From NCBI RefSeq assembly GCF_009910675.1, contig NZ_RSEJ01000021.1, forward strand, positions 52,798 to 116,797: 64,000 nt of DNA. The letters run 5' to 3'. This DNA is from Photobacterium alginatilyticum. Its GTDB lineage: Bacteria > Pseudomonadota > Gammaproteobacteria > Enterobacterales > Vibrionaceae. The notes under the pieces were generated by a model, which saw only the letters and a list, made by a program, of their open reading frames with translations, was not told the origin of the DNA and did not search any database. Below are positions 26,519 to 35,694 of the stretch, in pieces (positions within the stretch are counted from its first letter, which is position 1; every line of letters starts with the position of its first letter). Position numbers and translations under genes: made by a program.

Positions 26519-26695
26519 CGGATGAGGAGGAAAACCGCCAATATAATCTTCGGGGCTTTCTGATTTTAGCTCGTCTATCATCAGAAATGGTGAGAACTGG
26601 ATGTTGTTAAAACCATGTGCTCGTTGAATTTTTACGCCATCGCCATCGGACGATGGGTGAGAATCAATGATTTGCTTAATACGTCTGATAGCCAT
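26477..26695 (-). pseudogene. Pirin gene truncated by the island
   Basis: Starts MAIRRIKQIIDSHPSSDGDG and runs through FSPFLMIDELKSESPEDYIGGFPPHP, the N-terminal cupin of pirin with its usual start. Intact pirins continue HRGFETVTY after PPHP; here SDFCRATNFVQGR and a stop follow. Seventy-two residues remain of about 280, and the metal-binding site is incomplete. GGAGG precedes the ATG. The frame is lost at 26518/26519 where the island begins, so insertion in this gene is the simplest reading; the rest of pirin is not in the window. Confidence 0.85.
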
Positions 26696-26821
26696 ATGTC
26701 CTCCGAATACAAACCCTTTTAATGGGGAATGTTGTTAGTGTAGGAGGGTGGCCTTATGGTTAACAGAGGATAAAGGTGAACAGCTTGTTTGAAAAAACTG
26801 AATGACTTTGAGGCGCTATAC

Positions 26822-26853
26822 CTAGAAGCTAGAAGCTAGAAGCTAGAACCTAG
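26822..26853. repeat. 7-bp tandem repeat at a gene end
   Basis: CTAGAAG is repeated three times, then CTAGAAC and CTAG. It spans the stop codon of the DnaJ-related gene (TAG at 26836-26838). Because the unit is 7 bp, gain or loss of a copy would shift the frame of the last codons. Confidence 0.7.
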
Positions 26854-27456
26854 TCTTTGCCATGCTTCACAAACTTTACGGAATTGTTTTGCATCACCAT
26901 TAGGCCTGTCAGGGTGCCAGCGTAGAGCGAGCTTACGCCATTGACGGCGGATTTGACCTGCCGTCGCATCTGCTGGGAGTTCAAGCAACGCGAGATCCTG
27001 ATGATTGGCACTGGAAAGTGGTGCCGATGAAGCGCTATGCGAAGATCCGATGTGGCTCTGATAACGCCGCCAGAACGAAGATAGCAGGGCCTTAACAGCT
27101 TCGGCATCAGTGTTGTAGTTTCGCCAGTCAAGATAGTAATCTCTTAACGGATCATTGATGTCGATTTGGTTCTGGTCTGATGCCATGTTGTGGGATAGGC
27201 GAATGTCCATTGCCTGAGCCTGAAGCCACTGTTTTGGCAATAACATCTCCTGAAGTTGATATAAGGCATTCATCAGGAGGAAATTACGTTTAAAAAGGTC
27301 TTTTTCGGGATCGTCGTCGAGTGTTTCGAGAAGGTTTTGTTGCCGGAGCGCATCAGCCAGCGTATGGATCATCCAACCGGTAGGTTTTGCTTGCAAGAGC
27401 GATATAATTGGCCAGATTAAAGGGTTATCGTATTCGGTGTACTTATCTAGATCCAT
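26836..27456 (-). CDS. DnaJ-related protein with C-terminal J domain
   Basis: 206 residues. The J domain is at the C-terminus (about 150-206), with the HPD motif in LRWHPDRPNGD, so it can stimulate an Hsp70 ATPase. The N-terminal 110 residues (DNPLIWPIISLLQ... LMNALYQLQ) match the DNAJ_related N-terminal domain found in Vibrio and Shewanella. No Gly/Phe or zinc-finger region, so it is a specialised co-chaperone, client unknown. Its 3' end lies in a 7-bp repeat array. First intact core gene beyond the island. Confidence 0.8.
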   Translation of the reverse strand: MDLDKYTEYDNPLIWPIISLLQAKPTGWMIHTLADALRQQNLLETLDDDPEKDLFKRNFLLMNALYQLQEMLLPKQWLQAQAMDIRLSHNMASDQNQIDINDPLRDYYLDWRNYNTDAEAVKALLSSFWRRYQSHIGSSHSASSAPLSSANHQDLALLELPADATAGQIRRQWRKLALRWHPDRPNGDAKQFRKVCEAWQRLGSSF

Positions 27457-27546
27457 TTCTAAATTCTTCTCATTGAATTTAAAACCAGCCTAGCAGAAAA
27501 ATGAAGGATGAAGAAGTTAGCAGCTAGATTCTCGTCGTTTGGGGAT

Positions 27547-27571
27547 AAAAGAGGCCATCAACTGATGGCCT
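27547..27571 (-). terminator. Terminator of the serine transporter gene
   Basis: AGGCCATCA (27552-27560) and TGATGGCCT (27563-27571) form a 9-bp stem; on the minus strand it is followed by CTTTTATC. Confidence 0.75.
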
Positions 27572-27593
27572 GAATATCAGATTGAAACAAGCG

Positions 27594-28886
27594 TTACTGA
27601 GCCAGCGAATAGAAAATGGCAGAGATTGAAATTAGGCCAATTATCATTACGAAGACGTTGCTCAGCGCACCGGAGTATTGTCGCATGCTAGGTACTTTCT
27701 TGATGGCATACATCGGCATGATAAAGAGCAGCATAGCGATGATCGGGCCACCAAGGCTTTCTATCATACCCAGAATGCTAGGGTTGATAGTTGCAACAGC
27801 CCAAGTTGTTACTAGCATGAACAGCGCTGTAAATGTATCAAGCGCTTTGGGTTTAATCTTTTTGCCTTGGCTACGAGCGACTTTGATAACTAGACCGTTA
27901 AAGCCCTCACTGGCTCCAAGGTAATGACCAAGAAAAGACTTGGTAATCGCGATAATGGCAACAATTGGAGCTACGTAGGCGATTACCGGCGTCTCAAAAT
28001 AGTTTGCAAGGTAGGTGAGAATTGAAACATTTTGCGCTTTGGCCTCTGCCAGGTTTGCCGGAGAAAGGCTTAGCACGCAGCTGAAAACGAAAAACATAAC
28101 AGTGGCAACCATCATTACATGGCTACGAATAAGAATACGCGAACACTGCTTTTCGGCGTTTTCTCCATACTCTTTTTGTTTGGCTACGGCGAATGAGGAA
28201 ATAACCGGTGAATGGTTAAATGAGAAAACCATAACAGGAAGGATTAGCCATACTGCCATAAAAATTGTATAAGCACCGCCTTCAGTTGGTATTACCTGAT
28301 CGAAAATTGCACCGTTCCAGTGGGGAACTAGGTATAAAGCCAGCATCAGCAGTACAGCAACGAAAGGAAATACTAATACACTCATTGCTTTGATAATTAG
28401 CTGCTCACCAAGACGCACGATAGCCATCAGGCCAACAATGAGACCTAATGCTAAAATGGCACGAGAGGGAGGAGCGACATTTAACTGGTGCGCCATAAAG
28501 CTTTCTACCGTATTGGTGAGTGCAACACTATAAACCAGCAATATTGGGTAGATGGCAAAAAAGTACAGCAGAGTAATGACCTTGCCCATCCCCGTACCAA
28601 AGTGCTCCTCAACAACCTCGGTGATATCGGCACCGGGATTAGAGCTGGAAAGTACAAAGCGAGTCATGCCTCGATGAGCAAAAAAAGTCATTGGCAGAGC
28701 TAAGATTGCCATAACGACAAGAGGGATCAGGCCACCAACACCCGCGTTAATGGGTAGAAATAATGTACCGGCACCCACTGCTGTTCCATAAAGACCCAGA
28801 GCCCAAACAGTATCGTTTTTACTCCAGCCCATCTTGGCTGATTTTCTTGCAGAATGATTAGCAGTATTGTTTTTCACAGTGTCCAT
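27594..28886 (-). CDS. sdaC: Serine/threonine HAAAP-family transporter (SdaC-like)
   Basis: 430 residues with eleven hydrophobic segments. LGLYGTAVGAGTLFLPIN near the N-terminus and FSFNHSPVISSF in the middle are hallmarks of the hydroxy/aromatic amino acid permease family, closest to SdaC serine:H+ symporters. The ATG three codons upstream (28895) abuts the AAAAGGAG ribosome site, while the ATG at 28886 is 9 bases from it, so I choose the latter. Monocistronic, with its own terminator; no deaminase gene is adjacent. Confidence 0.85.
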   Translation of the reverse strand: MDTVKNNTANHSARKSAKMGWSKNDTVWALGLYGTAVGAGTLFLPINAGVGGLIPLVVMAILALPMTFFAHRGMTRFVLSSSNPGADITEVVEEHFGTGMGKVITLLYFFAIYPILLVYSVALTNTVESFMAHQLNVAPPSRAILALGLIVGLMAIVRLGEQLIIKAMSVLVFPFVAVLLMLALYLVPHWNGAIFDQVIPTEGGAYTIFMAVWLILPVMVFSFNHSPVISSFAVAKQKEYGENAEKQCSRILIRSHVMMVATVMFFVFSCVLSLSPANLAEAKAQNVSILTYLANYFETPVIAYVAPIVAIIAITKSFLGHYLGASEGFNGLVIKVARSQGKKIKPKALDTFTALFMLVTTWAVATINPSILGMIESLGGPIIAMLLFIMPMYAIKKVPSMRQYSGALSNVFVMIIGLISISAIFYSLAQ

Positions 28887-29413
28887 AATGGACATCTCCT
28901 TTTAGGTATATTGTCTATAGCCTTCAAAGGGTTCAAGTCGTATATCTTCCATGCTTCGCGAAATGCGAAGGAATATAGGCAGAGCGCAGTAAGTTCTCTT
29001 TTCCCTTTATTGGGCTAATTAAAGAGAGCTATTCCGATTAGTTCGAATGAACAAAGAAATTAAGCTGAATGGTATCTGTATCTGCTATATCGCTAAATTA
29101 ATAAAACCTTATAAATACTTTGGAACCCTAGACGACGAAAGGAGTATAGGGGATTCTTTGTGGTACAACTATTTTTTTAACCCTATGGTTGATTGTTTGG
29201 ATAAAGAATATGCATATGTATCAATACCTAAAAAGAGTAGTTATGAAATAGCGTGAGCGATGGTGAAGAGTTGTTACAAGTTAGAATGATTAAATTTGTA
29301 GCTGCTGTATTGGTCAGTCATTAATTATTAGCGTTTCGAATATAACAAATACACCGATACCGTCTCAAGCAGAGGGGGATCGGTGTATATTAAGAAAAAG
29401 TCAGTGTGGAAAA
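28887..29413. other. Leader and intergenic region
   Basis: About 525 bases. It holds the leader of the serine transporter gene, with a small hairpin (CTTCGC...GCGAAG near 28957), and the inverted repeat at 29349. A 69-codon plus-strand frame (29047-29256) has no ribosome site or motif and is not called. Confidence 0.5.
29349..29388. terminator. Inverted repeat, probable terminator of the HDOD gene
   Basis: ATACACCGAT (29349-29358) pairs with ATCGGTGTAT (29379-29388). It lies 26 bases beyond the stop of the minus-strand HDOD gene and is followed on that strand by TTTGTTAT. Confidence 0.5.
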
Positions 29414-30649
29414 TTAATCATCTTTAACCGAAAGAATAAATTTTCCAGGATTACGAGCACCAATACTTTTTAGGATCTTTCCGTCCATTTGCATATGTGC
29501 AAACCAATATGGGGCTTGATCGGTCAGAAATGCGTTGCTCTTTTTCATCATATCGTAGATAGCATAGGATCTTGCCTGACCAAGTGCGACACCATGCAGG
29601 CTACGCTCATAGACTGACACATCATTGATATCTTCCAAGAGGGCATTTTTTAGGTGCAGGTTTCTAGGGCCCCAATCGATATAGTCAACAATGCGTTGAG
29701 TAAGCCTTTTTTCCCACTTCTCGAGTACAGTTGGCAGAAACTCCATGGAGTAGCTGACATCGGCGCATGCAAAATACTCCTCGCGCTGATCATTTTCTCG
29801 AAACCTTGTCATGACCAGTTCCAAAGCGTCATCATAGCAGTTTGTAAAGTGGTTACATATGGCGAATTGACTGATGCCGCGTAACATCCCCAGCAAAACG
29901 CCTTCGTCAGGCTCTTTATACCCGGCATCGCTTAAACGCATGCGGGTTACGTTCGCCATGGTGATAGCATGCTGCCACATTTTCGGGGCGATAAGCTTTG
30001 TATTGCTGTCTGCCCACTTAAGGAGTGGTTTTGTCATCAGAACAGGGTAGAGCATCCGGCAGTTATCAACGCCGATAAAGCCGATGGCTGTTTTGGGATC
30101 GGATATTTTTCTCGGTGTCTTCCCCATTTGCTTACAGAACTGTGTGTTATTAACAAGCTCAAGAATGTTAGTGCCAAGGGAATTATAGAGAATCGCAAGT
30201 GAGCCAAGTTTTTGAAAGTTAAGAGTGGGTGTATATGCAAACGAGGCGAAATCGGCAAAGCCAGGGTGAAGGTTCAGCAGTCGTGCAATGTCCGTTTTTT
30301 CAAAACGGGATTCCATGACATTTTCCGCTGTTTTCTGAACCAGTTCGAGGATCTTTTGATGGCGCTGCTGCTTGACGATATTTTCAGCTCGGCGCTCTAG
30401 AACTTTATCGGTTTCACAGTTAAGCAAAAGGCGTTGGTTATCTGTAACACGCTCTTTTTCGTAAAGAATAATCGTGTCACAAAATTCGCCCTCACGGCTT
30501 AATATATGATCAACATCATCTTGGTTGACTAAATATTGTAAGCTCACCATCCACTTAGCGTGTCGGCTATTTACCTGGCGACTAATTTCTGATGCTGCGG
30601 CTTGTGCTTCTTTGGTGTAGCGCTTGTCAGAAAAAACCGACTCTATCAC
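29414..30649 (-). CDS. HDOD-domain signalling protein
   Basis: 411 residues, cytosolic. The middle part (about 125-330: LLNLHPGFADFASFA, KLGSLAILYNSLGTNILELVNN, IGFIGVDNCRMLYPVLM, MWQHAITMANVTRMRL) follows an HDOD domain, the catalytically dead relative of HD phosphohydrolases that serves as a scaffold in regulation. The first 120 residues are helical and not recognised. No GGDEF or EAL domain. Monocistronic. The signal it handles is not evident. Confidence 0.75.
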   Translation of the reverse strand: MIESVFSDKRYTKEAQAAASEISRQVNSRHAKWMVSLQYLVNQDDVDHILSREGEFCDTIILYEKERVTDNQRLLLNCETDKVLERRAENIVKQQRHQKILELVQKTAENVMESRFEKTDIARLLNLHPGFADFASFAYTPTLNFQKLGSLAILYNSLGTNILELVNNTQFCKQMGKTPRKISDPKTAIGFIGVDNCRMLYPVLMTKPLLKWADSNTKLIAPKMWQHAITMANVTRMRLSDAGYKEPDEGVLLGMLRGISQFAICNHFTNCYDDALELVMTRFRENDQREEYFACADVSYSMEFLPTVLEKWEKRLTQRIVDYIDWGPRNLHLKNALLEDINDVSVYERSLHGVALGQARSYAIYDMMKKSNAFLTDQAPYWFAHMQMDGKILKSIGARNPGKFILSVKDD

Positions 30650-30833
30650 GTATTCCCCCTAGATGGTGCTATTTCTACAACGCTAGAAAATCATTTCTTA
30701 TAAGTATGGCGCTACTATATGCCATAGCCAAGAAATATGGAATATTGGTTCATCGTTATTGTTCGATATATCAGCACCTGCAAAGAGAGGATGATTAATG
30801 ATTGACCAGTCTGGAGCAAGTTGGTCAATAACC

Positions 30834-30863
30834 ATAAAAAAAGGAAGGCTTTTTGCCTTCCTT
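30834..30863 (-). terminator. yajQ terminator
   Basis: AAGGAAGGC (30841-30849) and GCCTTCCTT (30855-30863) with a TTTTTTT run on the minus strand. A second hairpin (ATTGACCA...TGGTCAAT) lies just beyond at about 30801-30829. Confidence 0.85.
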
Positions 30864-30890
30864 CATTACGTCGTAAATATAGCCGTTGGC

Positions 30891-31373
30891 TTAGTCGCGG
30901 AAGTTATCAAACTGGAAAGGCTGGTCTAGTTCAGCCTCGCGAACAAGCGCCATCGTTGCCTGAAGATCATCACGCTTCTTGCCTGTGACGCGGACTTTGT
31001 CACCTTGGATAGAAGCTTGTACTTTCAGCTTTGCGTCCTTGATGAGTTTAACCAGTTTTTTCGCAACGGCAGTTTCAATACCTTGTTTGAAAGCAACACT
31101 ACAGGTGAAAAGTTTGCCCGAACGAACTGTTTCTTTCTGCTCCATTGACTGTGCATCAACATAGCGCTTGGCAAGGTTGCTACGGAGAATTGAAACGAGC
31201 TGAGTGATTTGAAAGTCTGACTCAGACGTGACTTTTACAACTTCTTTATCCAGCTCGAAGCTAGCTTCGACACCTCGGAAGTCAAAACGGGTATCGAGTT
31301 CACGTGACGAGTTGTCTACTGCATTTCGTACTTCAACTAAATCGACTTCAGAAATAATATCAAAAGATGGCAT
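30891..31373 (-). CDS. yajQ: YajQ-family nucleotide-binding protein
   Basis: 160 residues, full family length. It starts MPSFDIISEVDLVEVRNAVD and contains ELDTRFDFRGVEASFEL, a YajQ hallmark, then two ferredoxin-like halves ending RDDLQATMALVREAELDQPF. YajQ proteins bind nucleotides; a Xanthomonas homologue binds cyclic di-GMP. Monocistronic with its own terminator. The ligand in this organism is not shown by the sequence. Confidence 0.93.
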   Translation of the reverse strand: MPSFDIISEVDLVEVRNAVDNSSRELDTRFDFRGVEASFELDKEVVKVTSESDFQITQLVSILRSNLAKRYVDAQSMEQKETVRSGKLFTCSVAFKQGIETAVAKKLVKLIKDAKLKVQASIQGDKVRVTGKKRDDLQATMALVREAELDQPFQFDNFRD

Positions 31374-31484
31374 TTGCTCAATCCTAATCCGTAATTGTCA
31401 TATTCACCGGCGAGTATATCAAAATTTAGTCATCAGTGACGGATTCGCCGATATATCCGGTCACTGTACTTGTTAAGTTATAGC

Positions 31485-32540
31485 TTAGTTGCGCGCTTTG
31501 ATAGCGTCTGCCAGCATATCAAGCATGGTGACGGTATCCGTCCAGTTTATGCATGGGTCTGTAATTGATTGACCGTATGTCAGTTTATCAAGCTGCTTGA
31601 TATCGACTGCCTGCGTACCTTCTTCGATAAAGCTTTCGGCCATGATGCCGGCGATGAAGTTGCTGCCAGACTTTATCTGCTCACAAATATCAGCAGCAAC
31701 ATCAAGCTGGCGCTTGTGTTGTTTCTGGCAGTTGCCGTGGCTGAAATCAACAACAAGCCGAGTCGGCAGGTCAAAGGAGGCCAGTGTTTCACACGAGGCA
31801 CTAATATCTTCCTGATGGTAGTTTGGCATTTTACCGCCCCGCAGGATGACGTGGCCGTATGGGTTACCCGATGTGCGATAGATAGTCATCTCGCCATTCT
31901 TGGCCGGCGAGCAGAAAACGTGAGGTTCTCGGGTGGCACGGATAGCATCAACTGCAATTTTGATATTTCCGTCGGTACCATTCTTAAAGCCGACCGGACA
32001 AGAAAGGGCAGAGGCCATTTCTCGGTGAATCTGAGACTCGGTAGTACGGGCTCCAATTGCCCCCCACGAAATTAGATCTGCCAGGTATTGTCCGGTGATC
32101 ATATCCAGAAACTCAGTGGCTGTTGGCATGCCGAGCTTGTTGATATCGACCAACAGTTTACGGGCAGTATGCAAACCTGTTACCAGATCCAGACTACCAT
32201 CCAGATGCGGATCGGAAACCAGCCCTTTCCATCCAACCACAGTGCGCGGTTTTTCAAAGTAGGTGCGCATAACGATACACAGTTCGTCTTTGTATTTGTC
32301 TTGAATACGCATTAGACGCTGTGCATAGTCGAGAGCTGCTTCAGGATCATGTACCGAGCAAGGACCAACGATTACCAGCAGCCTAGAATCTTGTCCCGTT
32401 AAAATCGCTTCAACCTGGCGGCGAGAGTTCGCGACATGCTCTGCAATTTTATCTGTAATCGGGTAAGCGGCTTCAACCTCTGCAGGAGTTGGCATTAGCC
32501 CTAGGCTAACCGTGCGGAGTTCATCTGTTTTCATTGGCAT
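31485..32540 (-). CDS. aroH: DAHP synthase, Trp-type isozyme
   Basis: 351 residues. First step of the shikimate pathway: PEP plus erythrose-4-phosphate to DAHP. Conserved GPCSVHDP, KPRTVVGWKGL, GAIGARTTESQIHREMASALSCPVGFKNGTDGN split over about 60-190, and DFSHGNCQKQ. The blocks NGEMTIYRTSGNPYGH and the N-terminal TDELRT are those of E. coli AroH (Trp-sensitive) rather than AroG or AroF. The first two Met codons (1 and 3) are both possible starts. I do not see a TrpR operator palindrome upstream, so control is left open. Confidence 0.9.
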   Translation of the reverse strand: MPMKTDELRTVSLGLMPTPAEVEAAYPITDKIAEHVANSRRQVEAILTGQDSRLLVIVGPCSVHDPEAALDYAQRLMRIQDKYKDELCIVMRTYFEKPRTVVGWKGLVSDPHLDGSLDLVTGLHTARKLLVDINKLGMPTATEFLDMITGQYLADLISWGAIGARTTESQIHREMASALSCPVGFKNGTDGNIKIAVDAIRATREPHVFCSPAKNGEMTIYRTSGNPYGHVILRGGKMPNYHQEDISASCETLASFDLPTRLVVDFSHGNCQKQHKRQLDVAADICEQIKSGSNFIAGIMAESFIEEGTQAVDIKQLDKLTYGQSITDPCINWTDTVTMLDMLADAIKARN

Positions 32541-33044
32541 AATACGTTTGCCTATCTCGGTAACTCAAAAAATAACGACGCGTAAAGATAGCCCAAAAGA
32601 CAGCAGGAATAAACCAAACTTGTGATATGACTTAAGTTTTTATCTCATTTGACCGCGCTTTTGTAAGCATAGAGGGTGTCATGCGGTGTGATCGTTACCA
32701 AGCTGAGAAGAATTGGTCGAAATAATGTGTCTCAACCCTTGAACCGGGATGTAACAGGAGCGAGAAGCGCCTTGGTATAACTTATGCATTTTGAGTAAAT
32801 ATATTTTCAGTTTTGTGTGTTTCTGCTTGCCATGCGAAGAATGAAAAAGTAATGTCGAACATGACACAAGGAAGGTTGTTAACAGGCACTTAGTGGTGAT
32901 TTTGCTGATTGGCCAGTATTACCTTGCATCATTTGGTAGGGCTGGCTTTTTAGTTATTCATTCACTGCAGGCAGTATTGTTTGAGCCTGCGCGTATTTGA
33001 TACAACTTCCTGACTTTGGCGTAATTTTGTAGTAGTGGTGCCGT
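32541..33044. other. Divergent intergenic region aroH / PEP-synthase-like gene
   Basis: About 500 bases with promoters for both divergent genes presumed. No attenuator-like Trp codon run, riboswitch, or clear operator found by eye. A 62-codon minus-strand frame lacks any family features. Confidence 0.4.
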
Positions 33045-33935
33045 ATGACAAACAACAATCAGTCTGGATTTTCTTTCACCGAATTATTATTAGATCCCGC
33101 TCAGCTGGAGCAGTCGACTGCTACCATTGGCTTAGTGTCGATGGATGGCCTTATTAATAGCGCGATTGGTATTCACCCCTATGCTGTTGCAGAAACAACC
33201 AAGCTTACTGAGCAACTGCAGCAAGTCGTGTTGGAAGCGGCAGGTGATTATGAATCACCGGCTGAATGGTATGTGACAACATTGACGAACATATTGGTCG
33301 AGGCGGCCAAAAAAGCAGATGACAAACCACTGCGAGTTAGATTGTCTGGCGCGGATTCACATTATCGACGAACACTGCCTGGCAGCGAGCTGGAAGCCAT
33401 GGAAGTGAACCCTTTAATTGGGCTGCGTGGCGTTTCCCGGTTTGCTGATCTGTCGCACCGAAAAAGTTTTAATCTGGAATGCGAAGTGATTAAGCGAGCA
33501 AGAAGCTCGGAAGGGATGGCCAATATCGAGCTGGTGGTGCCTTTTGTTCGAACGTGCAGTGAGGCTGCAACTGCGATTGACTTGCTGGCCGAGCAGGGTT
33601 TGTGCCGCGGAGCAAATGGCCTGAAGGTTCACCTGATGTGTGAACTGCCAGCCAACGCCTTGATGAGCGATAAATTCCTGCCGTATTTTGATGGTTTAGT
33701 GATCGATATTGATCAGTTGGGCCAGTTTGCCCTCGGACTCGATCAAGAGCATGAATCTCTGAACTATTTACATGACGATCAAAATGAAGCGGTATTGCAG
33801 CTAGTTAAACATGCCCTCAAAACGGCAGAAAATGCCGGTAAAGTGTGTGAGGTTGTGAGCCACTACATTCATAAGGCACCGAAGTTGCAAAAATGGTTAC
33901 TGGAGCATGAAGTGAAATCGGTGATCAGCCAGTAG
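33045..33935 (+). CDS. PEP-synthase-like C-terminal domain protein, active site lost
   Basis: 296 residues. Residues 125-255 align with the PEP-binding TIM barrel of PpsA: NPLIGLRGVSRF, LECEVIKRAR, NIELVVPFVRT, GLKVHLMCELPANAL, KFLPYFDGLVIDI. PpsA has GSNDMTQ and then GQGPS with the catalytic Cys (ICGQ); here the corresponding stretches read IDIDQLGQ and EVVSHYIH, so the Cys is missing. The phosphohistidine and ATP-grasp domains are absent. It therefore cannot be a PEP synthase; it may bind PEP or regulate one. Found beside aroH, whose substrate is PEP. No strong ribosome site seen. Confidence 0.75.
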   Translation: MTNNNQSGFSFTELLLDPAQLEQSTATIGLVSMDGLINSAIGIHPYAVAETTKLTEQLQQVVLEAAGDYESPAEWYVTTLTNILVEAAKKADDKPLRVRLSGADSHYRRTLPGSELEAMEVNPLIGLRGVSRFADLSHRKSFNLECEVIKRARSSEGMANIELVVPFVRTCSEAATAIDLLAEQGLCRGANGLKVHLMCELPANALMSDKFLPYFDGLVIDIDQLGQFALGLDQEHESLNYLHDDQNEAVLQLVKHALKTAENAGKVCEVVSHYIHKAPKLQKWLLEHEVKSVISQ

Positions 33936-33980
33936 GGGCATGTCATTGTCGATAGTCAGTCGATAGTAATATGGAACATC

Positions 33981-34008
33981 AAGCCGGCCATTTTTCTGCC
34001 GGCTTTTT
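33981..34008. terminator. Bidirectional terminator
   Basis: AAGCCGGC (33981-33988) and GCCGGCTT (33998-34005) followed by TTT on the plus strand, between the convergent PEP-synthase-like and selO genes. Confidence 0.8.
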
Positions 34009-34015
34009 CGTATGG

Positions 34016-35497
34016 TTATGAAGAGCAGCTCACTTCAAGCTCTTTTCCCCATTGTGGCGGCAGTGCTGCGAAGCTCTCATACTCAGGATGTTCATAATAC
34101 GGGTTACACAACACCAACAAGAGTTGCTCAACCATACTGAAATCACCTTTGTCTGCAAGCTCAATGGCTTGCTGGGCCAGATAGTTTCTCAAGATATATT
34201 TGGGGTTCGCTGCTTGCATCTGCTTGAGCCTGGTCTGATCGTCTACTGACTCAAGCTCCAGACGATCTGCATAATGCTGCAACCATTGTGATAAGGCCAC
34301 TGTACAAGTAAATAGCTCTTCAAACTGTGGGATGCTGCTGGTCAACGCATCTTTTGGGAGCGTTGAAAGCGTTCTGAAAAACAAGGTGTAATCGACCGCC
34401 TGACTGGCCAACAGGCTAAACATCTCACTGTACAACTCCGAGTCCTGCTCGAGCTTTTCTGCCAATCCGAGTTTGCTACGCATTTTTTGACTGTAGTATT
34501 GCTGCAGCTGTGGCTGATAGGTATCCAGTGCTTCATCAATCAGAGCCTTGTCGATGAGCGGTGATAAGGCATAACCTAATGCCGACAGGTTCCATAGGGC
34601 AATGGAGGGCTGCTGGTTGAAGGCATACCTGCCGGAATAATCAGAGTGGTTACAAATGAAGCCTGGGTTATAGTCGTCGAGAAATCCGTATGGACCGTAA
34701 TCGAAGGTCAGCCCCAGCACCGACATATTATCGGTATTCATTACGCCGTGAGCAAATCCCACGGACTGCCAGTCAGCAATCATTTCGGCGGTAAGGCTGA
34801 CAATTCGATGGAACATAGCCGCGTATCGGTTCGGCGTGCTGATGTCATCCTGCTGAAGATCGGGAAAGTGGTGCTTGATCAGATAATCTGCCAGAAGTTT
34901 CAGTTCGGCATGCTGGTTGGTGTAAAACAGGTATTCAAAGTGGCCAAATCTCAGGTGGCTCTCGGCTACCCGGATCAAGGTTGAGCCACGTTCGATTTGC
35001 TCTCGATAGACAGGAGTTGCGCTGCTGAGTATGGCAAGGGCATGAGTCGTTCTGATACCAAGTCCATGCATTGCGGCGCTGGCTAGGTACTCGCGTATAC
35101 TGGAACGCAATACGGCACGTCCGTCACCTTGGCGAGAGTAGGGGGTAGTGCCCGAACCTTTAAGGTGGATATCCCACTTGCTGCCCTGGCTGGTCAGTAC
35201 TTCCCCCATGAGCAGGCCCCGTCCATCACCGAGATCCGGGTTGTATTGACCAAACTGGTGGCCGGTATACTTCATGGCGATGGGACAGAAGCCGGGGAGT
35301 TTATCATTACCGGTAAACAGGTTAACGAAGAAATCAGTACTTGCCTCGCTGATATCAAGTTCAAGTAAGTCGCAAATTCCTGGATTGACACTGACAATAA
35401 ACGGGTCAGCCAGCGGTTGCGGGTTGATCTGGGTGCCGAAAACTGAAGGCAGTTCACTGTAGGTATTGTCGAACTTAAGTTCGGTAAGAGTTCGCAT
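34016..35497 (-). CDS. selO: Protein adenylyltransferase SelO (YdiU)
   Basis: 493 residues, complete. Pseudokinase-fold enzyme that transfers AMP from ATP to Ser/Thr/Tyr of proteins, linked to redox stress. Seen: YTGHQFGQYNPDLGDGRG (ATP loop), HLKGSGTTPYSRQGDGRAVLR, then NTDNMSVLGLTFDYGPYGFLDD, with the inverted-orientation catalytic Asn/Asp. The C-terminus PPQWGKELEVSCSS has Cys where eukaryotic SelO has selenocysteine, as in E. coli. Monocistronic. Confidence 0.95.
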   Translation of the reverse strand: MRTLTELKFDNTYSELPSVFGTQINPQPLADPFIVSVNPGICDLLELDISEASTDFFVNLFTGNDKLPGFCPIAMKYTGHQFGQYNPDLGDGRGLLMGEVLTSQGSKWDIHLKGSGTTPYSRQGDGRAVLRSSIREYLASAAMHGLGIRTTHALAILSSATPVYREQIERGSTLIRVAESHLRFGHFEYLFYTNQHAELKLLADYLIKHHFPDLQQDDISTPNRYAAMFHRIVSLTAEMIADWQSVGFAHGVMNTDNMSVLGLTFDYGPYGFLDDYNPGFICNHSDYSGRYAFNQQPSIALWNLSALGYALSPLIDKALIDEALDTYQPQLQQYYSQKMRSKLGLAEKLEQDSELYSEMFSLLASQAVDYTLFFRTLSTLPKDALTSSIPQFEELFTCTVALSQWLQHYADRLELESVDDQTRLKQMQAANPKYILRNYLAQQAIELADKGDFSMVEQLLLVLCNPYYEHPEYESFAALPPQWGKELEVSCSS

Positions 35498-35694
35498 CGA
35501 GCCAGCCTAGTCTTGTGATTTATTACTGACAGACTAGCAACTTGCCCGTCGGTAACAAGAGACAAAAAGTAGGGCTATTCGAAATGGCCCAGGTAACAAC
35601 CAAGGCCTCTGTATCAGCGGACCAATGTTAATCGCTATCTCATCGACTAGCCGGTATCATTTTAAGAATAGTCCGGCGAGATATAAGTGGACAG

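Noticed and set aside
29047..29256. 69-codon plus-strand gene in the sdaC leader region
   Set aside because: No ribosome site, no recognisable family and it overlaps the leader of a well-supported gene.
31569..32075. 168-codon frame opposite aroH
   Set aside because: Antisense to a full-length, strongly conserved enzyme gene.
32541..32700. TrpR operator for aroH
   Set aside because: No palindrome close to the TrpR consensus is visible in the leader.
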